Below, piece by piece: positions 17,015 to 25,888 of a stretch of DNA of 64,000 nt. The position numbers and the translations under genes were made by a program. Origin of the DNA: CALBPI01 sp963922335 (GTDB lineage: Bacteria > Pseudomonadota > Gammaproteobacteria > Steroidobacterales > Woeseiaceae); assembly GCA_963922335.1 (NCBI GenBank), contig CAWUIB010000012.1, forward strand, positions 57,231-121,230, read 5' to 3'. Numbering within the stretch: position 1 is the first letter of the stretch; the number at the start of each line of letters is the position of its first letter. A model generated the notes under the pieces. The model made no database searches. It saw only the letters and a program-made list of their open reading frames with translations, and was not told the DNA's origin.

Positions 17015-19444
17015 TTAGAATGCATTACCAATTGTAAACTGGAAGCGCTCCACTCGGTCACCATAGAGTCTGGTCGTACCACCAAAGTCGTTGAGCGGGA
17101 ACGCATAACTGAATCGGAACAGGCCGAGCGGAGCCAGCCACTCTACCCCGATACCGACGGATTGTTTCAGGTTGTCGACATCGAAGCCATAGTCGATCGG
17201 GTCGCCGCCGAGACGATCCGTAAACGCGACTTCTCCGTTACTGAAGATGTTACCAACGTCGTAGAAGAGAACGGCTCGCCCTTGCCCACGGAACTTCTCC
17301 GGCACCGGCAGGACCAACTCGACCTGCGCGTTGACAAGGATGTTGCCACCGTAAGGCCGGCCGAAACTGTCTCGAGGTCCAAGGTCAAACTCTCGGAATC
17401 CGCGAACCGAGCCCGGGCCGCCCAGTCGGTACAGCTTGTAGGGGGGAAGTGCGGTCGTATCTCCGAGACCTTCCCCAAAGGCGAACTCGGTTGAAATTTG
17501 CAGCCCGAATTGACCCCATAGCGGGATCAGGTTGAGGCCTTCGTATCTCGCTGTCCAGTACTCGACATCGGAGCCAGGCACAGAGTAGGCAAACGTTGCA
17601 CGGTGACGTTGCCCGCGTGTCGCGAACAAAGCCCGATTTCGAGAATCGAACGACCAACCGGCAATCAGCTCGTAGGTGGTGAAGTCGCTGGTGAACACGG
17701 TAAGCTCATCGCCGAGGAAACCGCCATCGATATCGGTATTCGCGTTGGTTTCGCCGTTCTGAACGATCCAATCGATCGCCTGCTGCGTACTGAAGCCTTC
17801 AGTCGCAACGAGTCTTGCCTGTTGTAGCGCAACGCCCAGACTCAAGCTCTGGAATTCGGTGATCGGATAAGCGTATTCAAGCGCCGCAGTGATGGTCTCT
17901 GTAGACAAATCTGACGACTGATCGTTGAACTGATCAAAGTTTCTGAACGCCAGCGTCGCCGTTCTACGCACGCCGTCGATCGTTGTGTAAGGATCGGTAT
18001 GCGAGAGACTGTACACACGCTGGAACTGGCTCGAGTTGATCTCTGCCGACACCCGGTTGCCAGACCCCATGAAATTGGTGTGGGTGAAATTACCGTTCAG
18101 CAGCACGCCCTGCGTTTCGGACCAACCGATACCACCACCGAACTGTCCCGGCAATCCATACTCGAGGTCAAAGTTGACGTCGACCAGATCTTCGCTGCCA
18201 GGGACCGGAACCGTCTCGAATTCAACGGTTTGCAGATACGGAAGCTGTTGCAGTCGAATCTTCGATCGGTCGAGCAGACGATTCGACAAGTAGGCACCCT
18301 CCATCTGGCGAACTTCGCGCCGGAGGACCTCGTCATTGACTTCATCGATGCCATCGAAACTGATGTTTCGCACATACATGCGATTTCTCGGTTCGACAAA
18401 GATAGTGACATCCACCGTCTTGTCTTCCGTATCCAGTTCAGGAATGAAGTCGACCTGAGACTCAGCGTAGCCATCGGCACCAAGACGCAAGCCGATCAGC
18501 TCAGTGGACTGCGTCAACAGTCTTTGGTTGAAAGTGTCACCGGGCTTGATGCGAATGAAGTTTCGCAAAACCTCTTCGTCCACCACCATCTTGCCGGCCA
18601 TACGCACCTCGCCGATGGTGTAAACCTCGCCCTCCTCGACGTTGAGCGTAATGAACACGTCCTCACGGTCGGGCGATATGGTGACTTGCGTCGACGTCAC
18701 CCGGAAATCCGCATAGCCGCGATCGAGATAGTATGACGAGAGCGTCTCGATATCGCCGGTCAGCGCCTCGCGCGAATAGCGATCATCCTGGCGGATAAAG
18801 GACAACCAGTTCGGCGTCTTGAGTGACATCTCATCGCGAAGCTCGCTGTCCTTGAACAGCTTGTTGCCGACGATGTTGATCTGACGAATCCGCGCGCGTT
18901 GACCCTCTTTTACATCGATAAAGACAGCGACCGCATTGTTGTCGCGGTCCTCGACACGCGTGTCGACCTGAACACCATATTTGCCGCGACTGTAGTACTG
19001 CTCGACAAGAAACTGGCTGACTTCGTCGAGTACCGAGCGATTAAACGTCTTGCCACGAGCGAGACCCACACCACGCAACGACTCGGTGAGGTCTTCGGTT
19101 TTGATGTCCTTGTTACCGTCGATGGTGAACTGCTCGATTGACGGCCGTTCCTTAACCACGACGACAAGCGTGCTGCCTTCCCGGCGCATTTCGATCGAAT
19201 CGAACAACTCCTGACTGTAGAGCGCACGAATCGCCTCACGGATACGGACCTCGTCAACCACATCGCCAATGTTGATCGGCAGATAGTTAAAAACGGTACC
19301 GTCAGAAATACGCTGCAATCCATCGACTCGCATGTTGCGAACCTCGAACGGTTCTGCAAGCGCAGTAGTCGACCAAGCCATCAAGACCAGCAACACAGTA
19401 GTGACACTGCGACGGATATTGCGGTGAATCATTAGACTACTCAT
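17015..19444 (-). CDS. bamA: Outer membrane protein assembly factor BamA
   Basis: Central Omp85 protein of the BAM complex, which folds beta-barrel proteins into the outer membrane. 809 residues. Signal peptide ending in TTALA; five POTRA domains (about residues 32-430, beginning FEVRNMRVDGLQRISDGTVFNYLPI); then a 16-strand-type barrel. The loop 6 motif appears as GGPGSVRGF and the last residue is Phe in FQFTIGNAF, the standard barrel signal. Four in-frame codons after the chosen ATG is another ATG; which is used cannot be told from the weak ribosome site. Confidence 0.98.
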   Translation of the reverse strand: MSSLMIHRNIRRSVTTVLLVLMAWSTTALAEPFEVRNMRVDGLQRISDGTVFNYLPINIGDVVDEVRIREAIRALYSQELFDSIEMRREGSTLVVVVKERPSIEQFTIDGNKDIKTEDLTESLRGVGLARGKTFNRSVLDEVSQFLVEQYYSRGKYGVQVDTRVEDRDNNAVAVFIDVKEGQRARIRQINIVGNKLFKDSELRDEMSLKTPNWLSFIRQDDRYSREALTGDIETLSSYYLDRGYADFRVTSTQVTISPDREDVFITLNVEEGEVYTIGEVRMAGKMVVDEEVLRNFIRIKPGDTFNQRLLTQSTELIGLRLGADGYAESQVDFIPELDTEDKTVDVTIFVEPRNRMYVRNISFDGIDEVNDEVLRREVRQMEGAYLSNRLLDRSKIRLQQLPYLQTVEFETVPVPGSEDLVDVNFDLEYGLPGQFGGGIGWSETQGVLLNGNFTHTNFMGSGNRVSAEINSSQFQRVYSLSHTDPYTTIDGVRRTATLAFRNFDQFNDQSSDLSTETITAALEYAYPITEFQSLSLGVALQQARLVATEGFSTQQAIDWIVQNGETNANTDIDGGFLGDELTVFTSDFTTYELIAGWSFDSRNRALFATRGQRHRATFAYSVPGSDVEYWTARYEGLNLIPLWGQFGLQISTEFAFGEGLGDTTALPPYKLYRLGGPGSVRGFREFDLGPRDSFGRPYGGNILVNAQVELVLPVPEKFRGQGRAVLFYDVGNIFSNGEVAFTDRLGGDPIDYGFDVDNLKQSVGIGVEWLAPLGLFRFSYAFPLNDFGGTTRLYGDRVERFQFTIGNAF

Positions 19445-19451
19445 CGGAGGC

Positions 19452-20819
19452 CTAGCTCAGCACACGCTCGACAATGCGAGCGATATCGTTGTAGAACGCG
19501 AGACTCATGAACCCGAGCAACAGCACAACGCCCACCTGTTGATAGGCGATTTGCCAGCGCTCGGAAACCGGTTTGCCGGTCGCACCTTCAACCGATTGGT
19601 AAACAATTTGCCCACCATCAAGCATTGGTATTGGCAGCAGATTCAGTACGCCAAGACTGATGCTCACGATCGCAAGAAAATCGAGGTAGTCAACAAATCC
19701 TCGCTTCAGCGTTTCGCCAGCATACTCAGCAATGTTGATCGGGCCGCTGATGTTCTTCGCGGACACCGAGCCTGTCAGCATGCGACCGAACATTTCCAAC
19801 GTGAAGCCGATCTTGTCCCAGGTAGTGGCCAGGGCCTCAGGGATAGCTGCACCTGCCGTGAGCTTTTTAATGCCGTAGAGATTCGCCGGCTGCGTATCGC
19901 CGGGCAACAAACCCACCTGCGGTCGTGTTCCGGTCTTGTCCGTTACACTGTCAGGCGTCACCGCAAAAAACAGAGTTTCCCCGTCACGCAGGACTTCGAA
20001 TTCACGCTGTCGCGGCGCATCCTTGAGTCGAATTTGATCGACAACATCGCTCCAGGTCGGCGTTAACACGTTGTCAATCGCAACAATCTCGTCGCCCGGT
20101 ACGAGGCCCGCCGCAGCGCCTGCTGACCCTTCGGAAACCACGCCAACACGAGCGTTGGGTGTCCAAGGGCGCAGCCCGATGCCGTCAAACAACTTGCCGG
20201 GTTTCGCCAGTCTCGCGGTTTCTTCATCGACGCGAACGACGACCGGAAAGGGAGCACCCGTACCGCGCTCTACCATCATCGGAATTTCGCCATCTCCCAC
20301 CAGTTCGTCAACCAGCACCTGGATGCCGTCCTGCCAGCTGTCGATCTGGCGACCTCCGATATCGACGATTACGTCATTACGTTGCAGGCCCGCAATATCT
20401 GCCGGTGAATCCGGTGTCACAACGCCGACCACGGGGCGTGTTGCCGCAGCACCGAGCACAAAGACCAGCCAGTAGGCCGCGATAGCAAACACAAAATTGA
20501 AGGCCGGGCCTGCGAACAGGACAGCGATGCGTTGCCATACCGGTTGTGCTGTGAAGGTGCGGTGTGCATCAGCTGCGGGTACGTTGCCCTCACGATCGTC
20601 GAGCATCTTCACATAGCCGCCGATGGGTAACGCGCTCAGCACATACTCGGTCTGGTCCGGTCCGGCTTTACGTGACCAGAGAACCTTCCCCCAGCCCACC
20701 GAAAAGCGCAGAACCTTAATGCCGCACATACGCGCGACGATGAAGTGTCCATATTCATGAACCACCACCAGAAGGCTGATGGTGAGGGCGAGCGACAGTG
20801 CGAAATAGAAAACACTCAT
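19452..20819 (-). CDS. rseP: Regulated intramembrane protease RseP
   Basis: Site-2 zinc metalloprotease that completes the degradation of anti-sigmaE RseA. 455 residues. HEYGH at residues 21-25 is the HExxH zinc site; the C-terminal LLPIPMLDGG motif supplies the third ligand and the LDG signature. Two PDZ domains lie between (around residues 128-200 and 220-300), and membrane segments occur at the N-terminus, near residue 100 and at the C-terminus. It is followed after seven bases by bamA. dxr, the usual upstream neighbour in E. coli, is absent. Confidence 0.97.
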   Translation of the reverse strand: MSVFYFALSLALTISLLVVVHEYGHFIVARMCGIKVLRFSVGWGKVLWSRKAGPDQTEYVLSALPIGGYVKMLDDREGNVPAADAHRTFTAQPVWQRIAVLFAGPAFNFVFAIAAYWLVFVLGAAATRPVVGVVTPDSPADIAGLQRNDVIVDIGGRQIDSWQDGIQVLVDELVGDGEIPMMVERGTGAPFPVVVRVDEETARLAKPGKLFDGIGLRPWTPNARVGVVSEGSAGAAAGLVPGDEIVAIDNVLTPTWSDVVDQIRLKDAPRQREFEVLRDGETLFFAVTPDSVTDKTGTRPQVGLLPGDTQPANLYGIKKLTAGAAIPEALATTWDKIGFTLEMFGRMLTGSVSAKNISGPINIAEYAGETLKRGFVDYLDFLAIVSISLGVLNLLPIPMLDGGQIVYQSVEGATGKPVSERWQIAYQQVGVVLLLGFMSLAFYNDIARIVERVLS

Positions 20820-20846
20820 GTGTCGATTCCTGACCGTATCCGATTG

Positions 20847-20874
20847 TCAGACCATCTCAACCTCTCGGTGTTCC
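20847..20874 (-). promoter_or_regulatory. Candidate sigmaE-type promoter upstream of rseP-bamA-skp
   Basis: The minus strand reads GGAAC (20870-20874), then 18 bases, then TCTGA (20847-20851). This agrees with the sigmaE pattern of GGAACTT and TCnnA with about 16 bases between the hexamers. It lies 28-55 bases before the rseP start in the 125-base cdsA-rseP gap. Control of rseP-bamA-skp by sigmaE is established in E. coli; its use here is inferred. Confidence 0.45.
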
Positions 20875-20944
20875 CGAGGCATAGCAACGGGATTGCCGAG
20901 CTGCACGTGCGCATCATATCAGTCATCACGCCAGATACCCCCTG

Positions 20945-21757
20945 CTACCAGGGACCGTGCCCAAATACGAGTCCAGCAGTGAACAAGACAGCACCCGCAC
21001 TGATGCTATCGACACGATCCAGAATCCCGCCATGCCCCGGGAACAGCGTGCCCGAGTCTTTGAGTCCAGCCTCGCGCTTAAACAGGCTAATGGTCAGGTC
21101 ACCAAGAATCGAAACCGCTGCGGTTACGAGGCACAACGAAACGATTTGCTGCCATCCGATAGGAAACAGTATCGTGCCCGCAAACCCGACCGCGGTGCTC
21201 AAACCCAGCCCGCCAAGCACACCCGCCCAAGTCTTGTTCGGGCTGACCTTGGGTGCCAGTTTCGCACCACCGAATTGCTTGCCGACGAAGTAGCCGCCAA
21301 CGTCAGCCGCCCAGATGACGACCAGTACAAACAACAGCAAGACGGAACCCGTTGAATCGCTGTCCGAACCGAACCGGGCAAGGCCATCGAGCGCCGCAAA
21401 CATCGAAACCAGAGTGATTGGCCCGCCCACGAGTACCAAAGCGCGCGCCACGCGAACGGGATAGCTCAGCACCAATGCCGCCGCGATTGCCCACCACACA
21501 CCCGCGGCAATCAACACCTGGAGGAATCGATCGGGCGTAGCAAACCACCAGTAAGCCAATGCACAGGAGAATATGAAGGCCGCGTAGGCTATTCGAGCCG
21601 CACGATTCTCGATTCGTGAAAGCGCACCCCACTCCCAGGCACTCGCCGCAACAACGACAAGAATAACCGGTGAGATAAAACGGGAAGGCAACACAAACAA
21701 CACGACGAGAATCGCCGCAACCGCCGTCAGCGCAGACACGAACCTTGCTAACAGCAT
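20945..21757 (-). CDS. cdsA: Phosphatidate cytidylyltransferase
   Basis: Makes CDP-diacylglycerol, the branch point of phospholipid synthesis, in the inner membrane. 270 residues with about eight hydrophobic membrane segments. The C-terminal signature is present (SILGDLTISLFKREAGLKDSG followed by FPGHGGILDRVDSI). The start at 21757, one base after the uppS stop, gives a normal N-terminal membrane segment (MLLARFVSALTAVAAILVV). Longer in-frame starts would lie inside uppS. Confidence 0.95.
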   Translation of the reverse strand: MLLARFVSALTAVAAILVVLFVLPSRFISPVILVVVAASAWEWGALSRIENRAARIAYAAFIFSCALAYWWFATPDRFLQVLIAAGVWWAIAAALVLSYPVRVARALVLVGGPITLVSMFAALDGLARFGSDSDSTGSVLLLFVLVVIWAADVGGYFVGKQFGGAKLAPKVSPNKTWAGVLGGLGLSTAVGFAGTILFPIGWQQIVSLCLVTAAVSILGDLTISLFKREAGLKDSGTLFPGHGGILDRVDSISAGAVLFTAGLVFGHGPW

Positions 21758-21758
21758 G

Positions 21759-22514
21759 TCAGCCTGCTTCTTCCTGAGCGACCTCGGAAACATTGCCGAA
21801 ACGGCGAGTGCGATGGCCGTACCAGCCAATCGCTTCATCGAGGCAGTCCGCATCAAAATCGGGCCACAGGACGTCACTGAAATAGAGTTCTGAGTACGCC
21901 ATATGCCAAAGCAAGAAGTTACTGACGCGCTTTTCTCCGCCGGTGCGAATGACCAGATCGGGGTCGGGACTATCCGCGAGCGTCATGGCCGCACTGAGTT
22001 TTTGCTCATCGATAGCGTCAGGTTCAAGCGTCCCTTCGGCCACCTGAGCGGCGAGGTCACGCGCCGCCTCCACGATCTCCCAACGTCCGCCGTAACCCAT
22101 TGCTACGTTCAGGCGTAGTCCATCGTTGTCGCGCGTAAGCTGCTCGGCCTCACTCATTGCGGTTCGGAGGCGCGGCGACAGACGCGAAAGATCGCCGATG
22201 AATCTCAGGCTGACCGCGTTCTCATGCAACTCTGCAACCTCACGTTGCAAAGCATCTAGGAAGAGCTTCATCAGGCCCGTGATTTCTGTTGCAGGTCGTT
22301 TCCAGTTTTCACTCGAAAACGCGAACAGGGTGAGGTGGCCAATGCCGAGCTCACCTGCTCTGCGCACCGCAGCACGCACTGCTTTGACGCCCGACTTGTG
22401 GCCGAAATGCCTGGGTAATCCGCGTTGGCGCGCCCATCGACCATTACCATCCATAACAATGGCAATGTGACCCGGCAGAGGTGCCGGTGCGTGGATGTCG
22501 TCGGTGGCCGTCAT
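21759..22514 (-). CDS. uppS: Undecaprenyl diphosphate synthase
   Basis: Cis-prenyltransferase that makes the C55 carrier lipid for peptidoglycan and O-antigen synthesis. 251 residues. The substrate motif HIAIVMDGNGRWARQRG with the catalytic Asp, then GHKSGVKAVR, TLFAFSSENWKRP, and the C-terminal DLVIRTGGEKRVSNFLLWHMAYSELYFSDVLWPDF are all present. It depends on isoprenoid precursors, although the neighbouring dxr gene expected in this cluster is missing. Confidence 0.97.
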   Translation of the reverse strand: MTATDDIHAPAPLPGHIAIVMDGNGRWARQRGLPRHFGHKSGVKAVRAAVRRAGELGIGHLTLFAFSSENWKRPATEITGLMKLFLDALQREVAELHENAVSLRFIGDLSRLSPRLRTAMSEAEQLTRDNDGLRLNVAMGYGGRWEIVEAARDLAAQVAEGTLEPDAIDEQKLSAAMTLADSPDPDLVIRTGGEKRVSNFLLWHMAYSELYFSDVLWPDFDADCLDEAIGWYGHRTRRFGNVSEVAQEEAG

Positions 22515-22523
22515 CGGTACGCT

Positions 22524-23081
22524 CTAGAACTCCATTAATTCGGATTCTTTCTCCGCCAGCACAGCGTCAACTGCTGCGACGTGCTTATCGGTCATACCCT
22601 GAATCACATCGCCTGCGCGACGCTCATCGTCCTCACCGATTTCCTTTTCCTTAAGCAGTTCCTTGATATCGCCCAGTGCATCGCGACGAATATTGCGAAT
22701 CGCGATGCGGCCATTCTCTGCCTCGTTGCGAACCACTCGGATCATGTCTTTGCGACGTTCTTCCGTAAGCGGCGGCAAAGGCACGCGGATGACCGTTCCA
22801 GCGGTCGCAGGGTTGAGCCCGAGGTCAGAATTCATGATCGCTTTCTCGACGGGACTCACCATGTCTTTTTCCCAGGGGGTGACGGTCAGCGTACGTGCAT
22901 CCTCAACGCCAAGATTCGAAACCTGCGAAAGCGGCACCTCGGTGCCGTAGTACTCCACGGTAATGTGATCGAGCAGACTGGTGTGCGCACGGCCGGTGCG
23001 AATCTTCTGCATCTCGGTGCGCAGAGAGTCCACGCTCTTGCCCATACGCTCGTCGGCGTCTTTTTGAATTTCGTCAATCAT
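22524..23081 (-). CDS. frr: Ribosome recycling factor
   Basis: Splits post-termination ribosomes together with EF-G. 185 residues, exactly the family length. MIDEIQKDADERMGKSVDSLRTEMQKIRTGRAHTSLLDHI at the start, PWEKDMVSPVEKAIMNSDLGLNP in the middle and RRDALGDIKELLKEKEIGEDDERRAGDVIQ near the end match the two-domain L-shaped protein. Ten bases after pyrH. Confidence 0.98.
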   Translation of the reverse strand: MIDEIQKDADERMGKSVDSLRTEMQKIRTGRAHTSLLDHITVEYYGTEVPLSQVSNLGVEDARTLTVTPWEKDMVSPVEKAIMNSDLGLNPATAGTVIRVPLPPLTEERRKDMIRVVRNEAENGRIAIRNIRRDALGDIKELLKEKEIGEDDERRAGDVIQGMTDKHVAAVDAVLAEKESELMEF

Positions 23082-23091
23082 GTTTCATCTC

Positions 23092-23817
23092 TTACGCTGT
23101 CACCAACGTGCCTAACGCCTCGCCATTGACGACACGCACCAGGGCACCCGGTTCGGTCATATCGAAAACCCGTAACGGCACTTCGTTATCGCGACACATG
23201 ACAATTGCCGTTGCGTCCATGACGTTCAGCTTCTCAGCGAGCACACGATCGAAACTGACTACTGGCAATTGCTCTGCGTCAGGATTGGTCATCGGATCGC
23301 TGTCGAATACACCGTTCACCTTAGTCGCCTTGAGCATCAGATCCGCACCGATCTCAATCGCACGCAGACTGGCCGCCGTATCGGTAGTGAAGAAAGGGTT
23401 CCCTGTGCCGGCAGCGAGAATCACCACGCGCCCTTTCTCGAGGTGCCGGATCGCACGCCTCCGGATGTAATCCTCGCAGACGTCGTTGATGGCCAGCGCT
23501 GACATTACACGCGCGTACACCTCAGCACGCTCAAGCGCATCCTGAATTGCGAGTGCGTTCATCACGGTGGCGAGCATGCCCATGTGATCACCAGTCACTC
23601 GATCCATACCGGCACGAGCAAGACCTGCGCCGCGGAAGATGTTGCCGCCACCAATCACGATGGCGACCTCCACACCGGAGTTAACAATTTCGGCGACTTC
23701 ACTCGCGATTCGCCCGATCATGGCGGGGTCGATCCCATATTTGAGGTCGCCCATCAGCGCTTCGCCGCTGAGCTTCAACAGGATCCTGCGGGCTGTCGGT
23801 GTTTCGGTTGCAGCCAC
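23092..23817 (-). CDS. pyrH: UMP kinase
   Basis: Phosphorylates UMP to UDP; supplies the substrate chain that ends in PyrG. 241 residues. RILLKLSGEALMGD (phosphate loop), AIVIGGGNIFRG, DHMGMLATVMNALAIQDALE, FFTTDTAASLRAIEIGADLMLKATKVNGVFDSDP and the C-terminal MDATAIVMCRDNEVPLRVFDM are standard for the bacterial enzyme. It stands between tsf and frr as in E. coli. Confidence 0.98.
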   Translation of the reverse strand: MAATETPTARRILLKLSGEALMGDLKYGIDPAMIGRIASEVAEIVNSGVEVAIVIGGGNIFRGAGLARAGMDRVTGDHMGMLATVMNALAIQDALERAEVYARVMSALAINDVCEDYIRRRAIRHLEKGRVVILAAGTGNPFFTTDTAASLRAIEIGADLMLKATKVNGVFDSDPMTNPDAEQLPVVSFDRVLAEKLNVMDATAIVMCRDNEVPLRVFDMTEPGALVRVVNGEALGTLVTA

Positions 23818-23870
23818 TATGTCATCTCCCCATCGTAAGCCGAGCCCAGTGTAATGCAGTCCGAATCGGC

Positions 23871-24761
23871 TTACTCGTCGTCTGACTCTGAGGCGGCCTT
23901 GACCTGGGCCATGACCTCTTCAGCGAAATTGTCTTCTTTCTTCTCGATGCCTTCGCCGACCTCGAAACGCAAGAATGCGCTGACGCTCGCACCGGCCTGC
24001 TTGAGCAGCTTACCGACGGTCACGTCCGGGTCTTTCACGAAGGGCTGACCCACCAGAGTGATCTCTGCGAGATACTTGCGCATCCGACCGTCAACCATCT
24101 TCTGGATGATCTCGTCGGGCTTGCCGCTGTCTTTCGCCTGGTTGACGAGAATCTCGCGCTCGGCTGCAAGCGTCTCTTCCGGAACGTCGTTCTCGTCCAC
24201 GCACACAGGCGAGCTCGCCGCCACATGCATCGCGATATCGCGCCCAAGGTCTTCGTCACCACCCGTGACCGCGACCAATGCACCGATCCGGTCATTGTGT
24301 GTGTAGCTGGCGATAACACCACCAGCAGACTCCACGAAAGCGAAGCGGCGTACACCGATGTTCTCACCGATTTTTGCAACCAGTGCCGTACGAGCTTCCT
24401 CAACCGTGGCGCCATCGATGGTCAGAGCCATCAGCGCATCAACGTCAGCAGGTCGCTCGGTCGCAACCAAATTACCCACTGCCGTTGCGAACTGAACGAA
24501 GTTGTCATCCGCGGCGACGAAGTCGGTCTCGCAGTTTACTTCGACCAAAGCCGACGCGCCGTCGCCATGAGCCACGACGATACGACCTTCAGCGGCCACA
24601 CGACCTGCTTTCTTGTCCGCTTTCGCCTGACCTTTTTCACGAAGCAGCTTCGCTGCTGCGTCCATATCGCCGTCAGCTTCAACCAACGCTTTCTTGCATT
24701 CCATCATGCCGACGCCGGTGCGCTCGCGCAGCGTCTTAACCATACTCGCGGTAATAGCCAT
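23871..24761 (-). CDS. tsf: Elongation factor Ts
   Basis: Nucleotide exchange factor for EF-Tu. 296 residues. N-terminal UBA-like domain with VKTLRERTGVGMMECKKALVEADGD, then GRIVVAHGDGASALVEVNCETDFVAADDNF, and a C-terminal coiled-coil dimerisation region ending VMAQVKAASESDDE. Preceded by rpsB with a 12-base gap and followed by pyrH after 53 bases. Confidence 0.98.
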   Translation of the reverse strand: MAITASMVKTLRERTGVGMMECKKALVEADGDMDAAAKLLREKGQAKADKKAGRVAAEGRIVVAHGDGASALVEVNCETDFVAADDNFVQFATAVGNLVATERPADVDALMALTIDGATVEEARTALVAKIGENIGVRRFAFVESAGGVIASYTHNDRIGALVAVTGGDEDLGRDIAMHVAASSPVCVDENDVPEETLAAEREILVNQAKDSGKPDEIIQKMVDGRMRKYLAEITLVGQPFVKDPDVTVGKLLKQAGASVSAFLRFEVGEGIEKKEDNFAEEVMAQVKAASESDDE

Positions 24762-24773
24762 CGTAGTCCTCGT

Positions 24774-25631
24774 TTACTCTTCGCCGGATTCAGCAGCCGG
24801 TTTTTCTTCTTTAGCTTCCGGCGCTGGCGTTTCGGGTGCAGCCTCTTTCGCAGCCGCAGGCTTGCGACGCGCGCCTGCTTTCGGCTTGCGCACGTTGCCT
24901 TGCTCGTCAAGCTCAACAAAGTCATCGTCGCCAATCATGGTCTCTGGCGCCGAGGCCTTGCCTTCGAGGATCGCATCCGCGACGGCCGTTGCGTACAGGC
25001 TGATGGCGCGCATGGCGTCATCGTTGCCTGGAATCACGTAGTCGATGCCATCTGGCTCGCAGTTGGTGTCGACGACAGCAACCACCGGTATGCCAAGCTT
25101 TCGCGCTTCGTCAATGGCGATTTTCTCATGGCCGACATCGACCACAAAAAGCGCATCGGGCAGACCGCCCATATCCTTGATACCGCCAAGGCTGCGCTCC
25201 AGCTTCTCCTGCTCACGACGCAGGTTAAGAATCTCTTTCTTTGTCAGAGAGTCGATGATGCCGCCCTCTTCCATGCTCTCAAGATCTTTCAGTCGTTTGA
25301 TCGACTGCTTGATCGTCTTGTAGTTAGTGAGCATGCCGCCAAGCCAGCGATAGTTCACAAAAGGCATGCCGGCGCGAGCGGCTTCCTTACCAATCGTTTG
25401 ACGAGCGCTGCGCTTGGTGCCAACGAACATGACGTTGCCGCCATCTGCCGCCAGACCTTTCACGTAGGCGAGTGCCTCACGGAACAATGGGAGCGTGCGC
25501 TCCAGGTTTACGATATGGATTTTGTTTCGGTCGCCAAAGATGAAAGGCGCCATTTTGGGGTTCCAGTACCGGGTTTGGTGTCCAAAATGCACACCTGCCT
25601 CCAGCATCTGGCGCATGGTTACGTCAGCCAT
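24774..25631 (-). CDS. rpsB: Small ribosomal subunit protein uS2
   Basis: 30S ribosomal protein S2. 285 residues, somewhat longer than E. coli S2 (241) because of an acidic, Ala/Pro/Glu-rich tail after about residue 240 (KPAAAKEAAPETPAPEAKEEKPAAESGEE). Core motifs: MRQMLEAGVHFGHQTRYWNPKMAPFIFG, NVMFVGTKRSARQTI, RWLGGMLTNYKTIKQSIKRL, DALFVVDVGHEKIAIDEARKLGIPVVAVVDTNCEPDGIDYVIPGNDDA. First gene of the long leftward array; a strong AGGAG ribosome site precedes the ATG. Confidence 0.98.
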   Translation of the reverse strand: MADVTMRQMLEAGVHFGHQTRYWNPKMAPFIFGDRNKIHIVNLERTLPLFREALAYVKGLAADGGNVMFVGTKRSARQTIGKEAARAGMPFVNYRWLGGMLTNYKTIKQSIKRLKDLESMEEGGIIDSLTKKEILNLRREQEKLERSLGGIKDMGGLPDALFVVDVGHEKIAIDEARKLGIPVVAVVDTNCEPDGIDYVIPGNDDAMRAISLYATAVADAILEGKASAPETMIGDDDFVELDEQGNVRKPKAGARRKPAAAKEAAPETPAPEAKEEKPAAESGEE

Positions 25632-25766
25632 GAGATCTCCTGGGTTGAGCCTCCGAACACCCCCTGACGCAACCCCTTTTCCGGCGGGGCACCCAGCACC
25701 AGGTGACGGTGAACGTGTGGTTTTAAAAAATAAGAGTGGCTACAGGCATTTGCCGGCAGCGCGCGC

Positions 25767-25775
25767 TTTATAGCA
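25767..25775 (-). promoter_or_regulatory. Candidate extended -10 promoter for rpsB
   Basis: The minus strand reads TGCTATAAA, an extended -10 element (TGn plus TATAAA). No good -35 box lies at the usual distance. Transcription would start near 25760, leaving a leader of about 128 bases before rpsB. In E. coli the rpsB leader is the target of S2 autoregulation; I could not verify the conserved fold here. The 25632-25888 region otherwise holds only this leader and the upstream region of map. Confidence 0.45.
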
Positions 25776-25888
25776 CACCACCGAATCGACCGCCAGTAGA
25801 AGGGTTGGCCGCCGGTTGACAGGGGCTGTATCCTTTAATGGTGCGCGCCGGGCATCCTCGCCAGGCGCATCAAGGACAACGGAACGCC

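Noticed and set aside
20820..20944. Remnant of dxr between cdsA and rseP
   Set aside because: The 125 bases show no reading frame resembling Dxr; the gene is simply absent here.
24225..25667. 480-codon plus-strand frame opposite tsf and rpsB
   Set aside because: Antisense to two certain genes; shadow frame.
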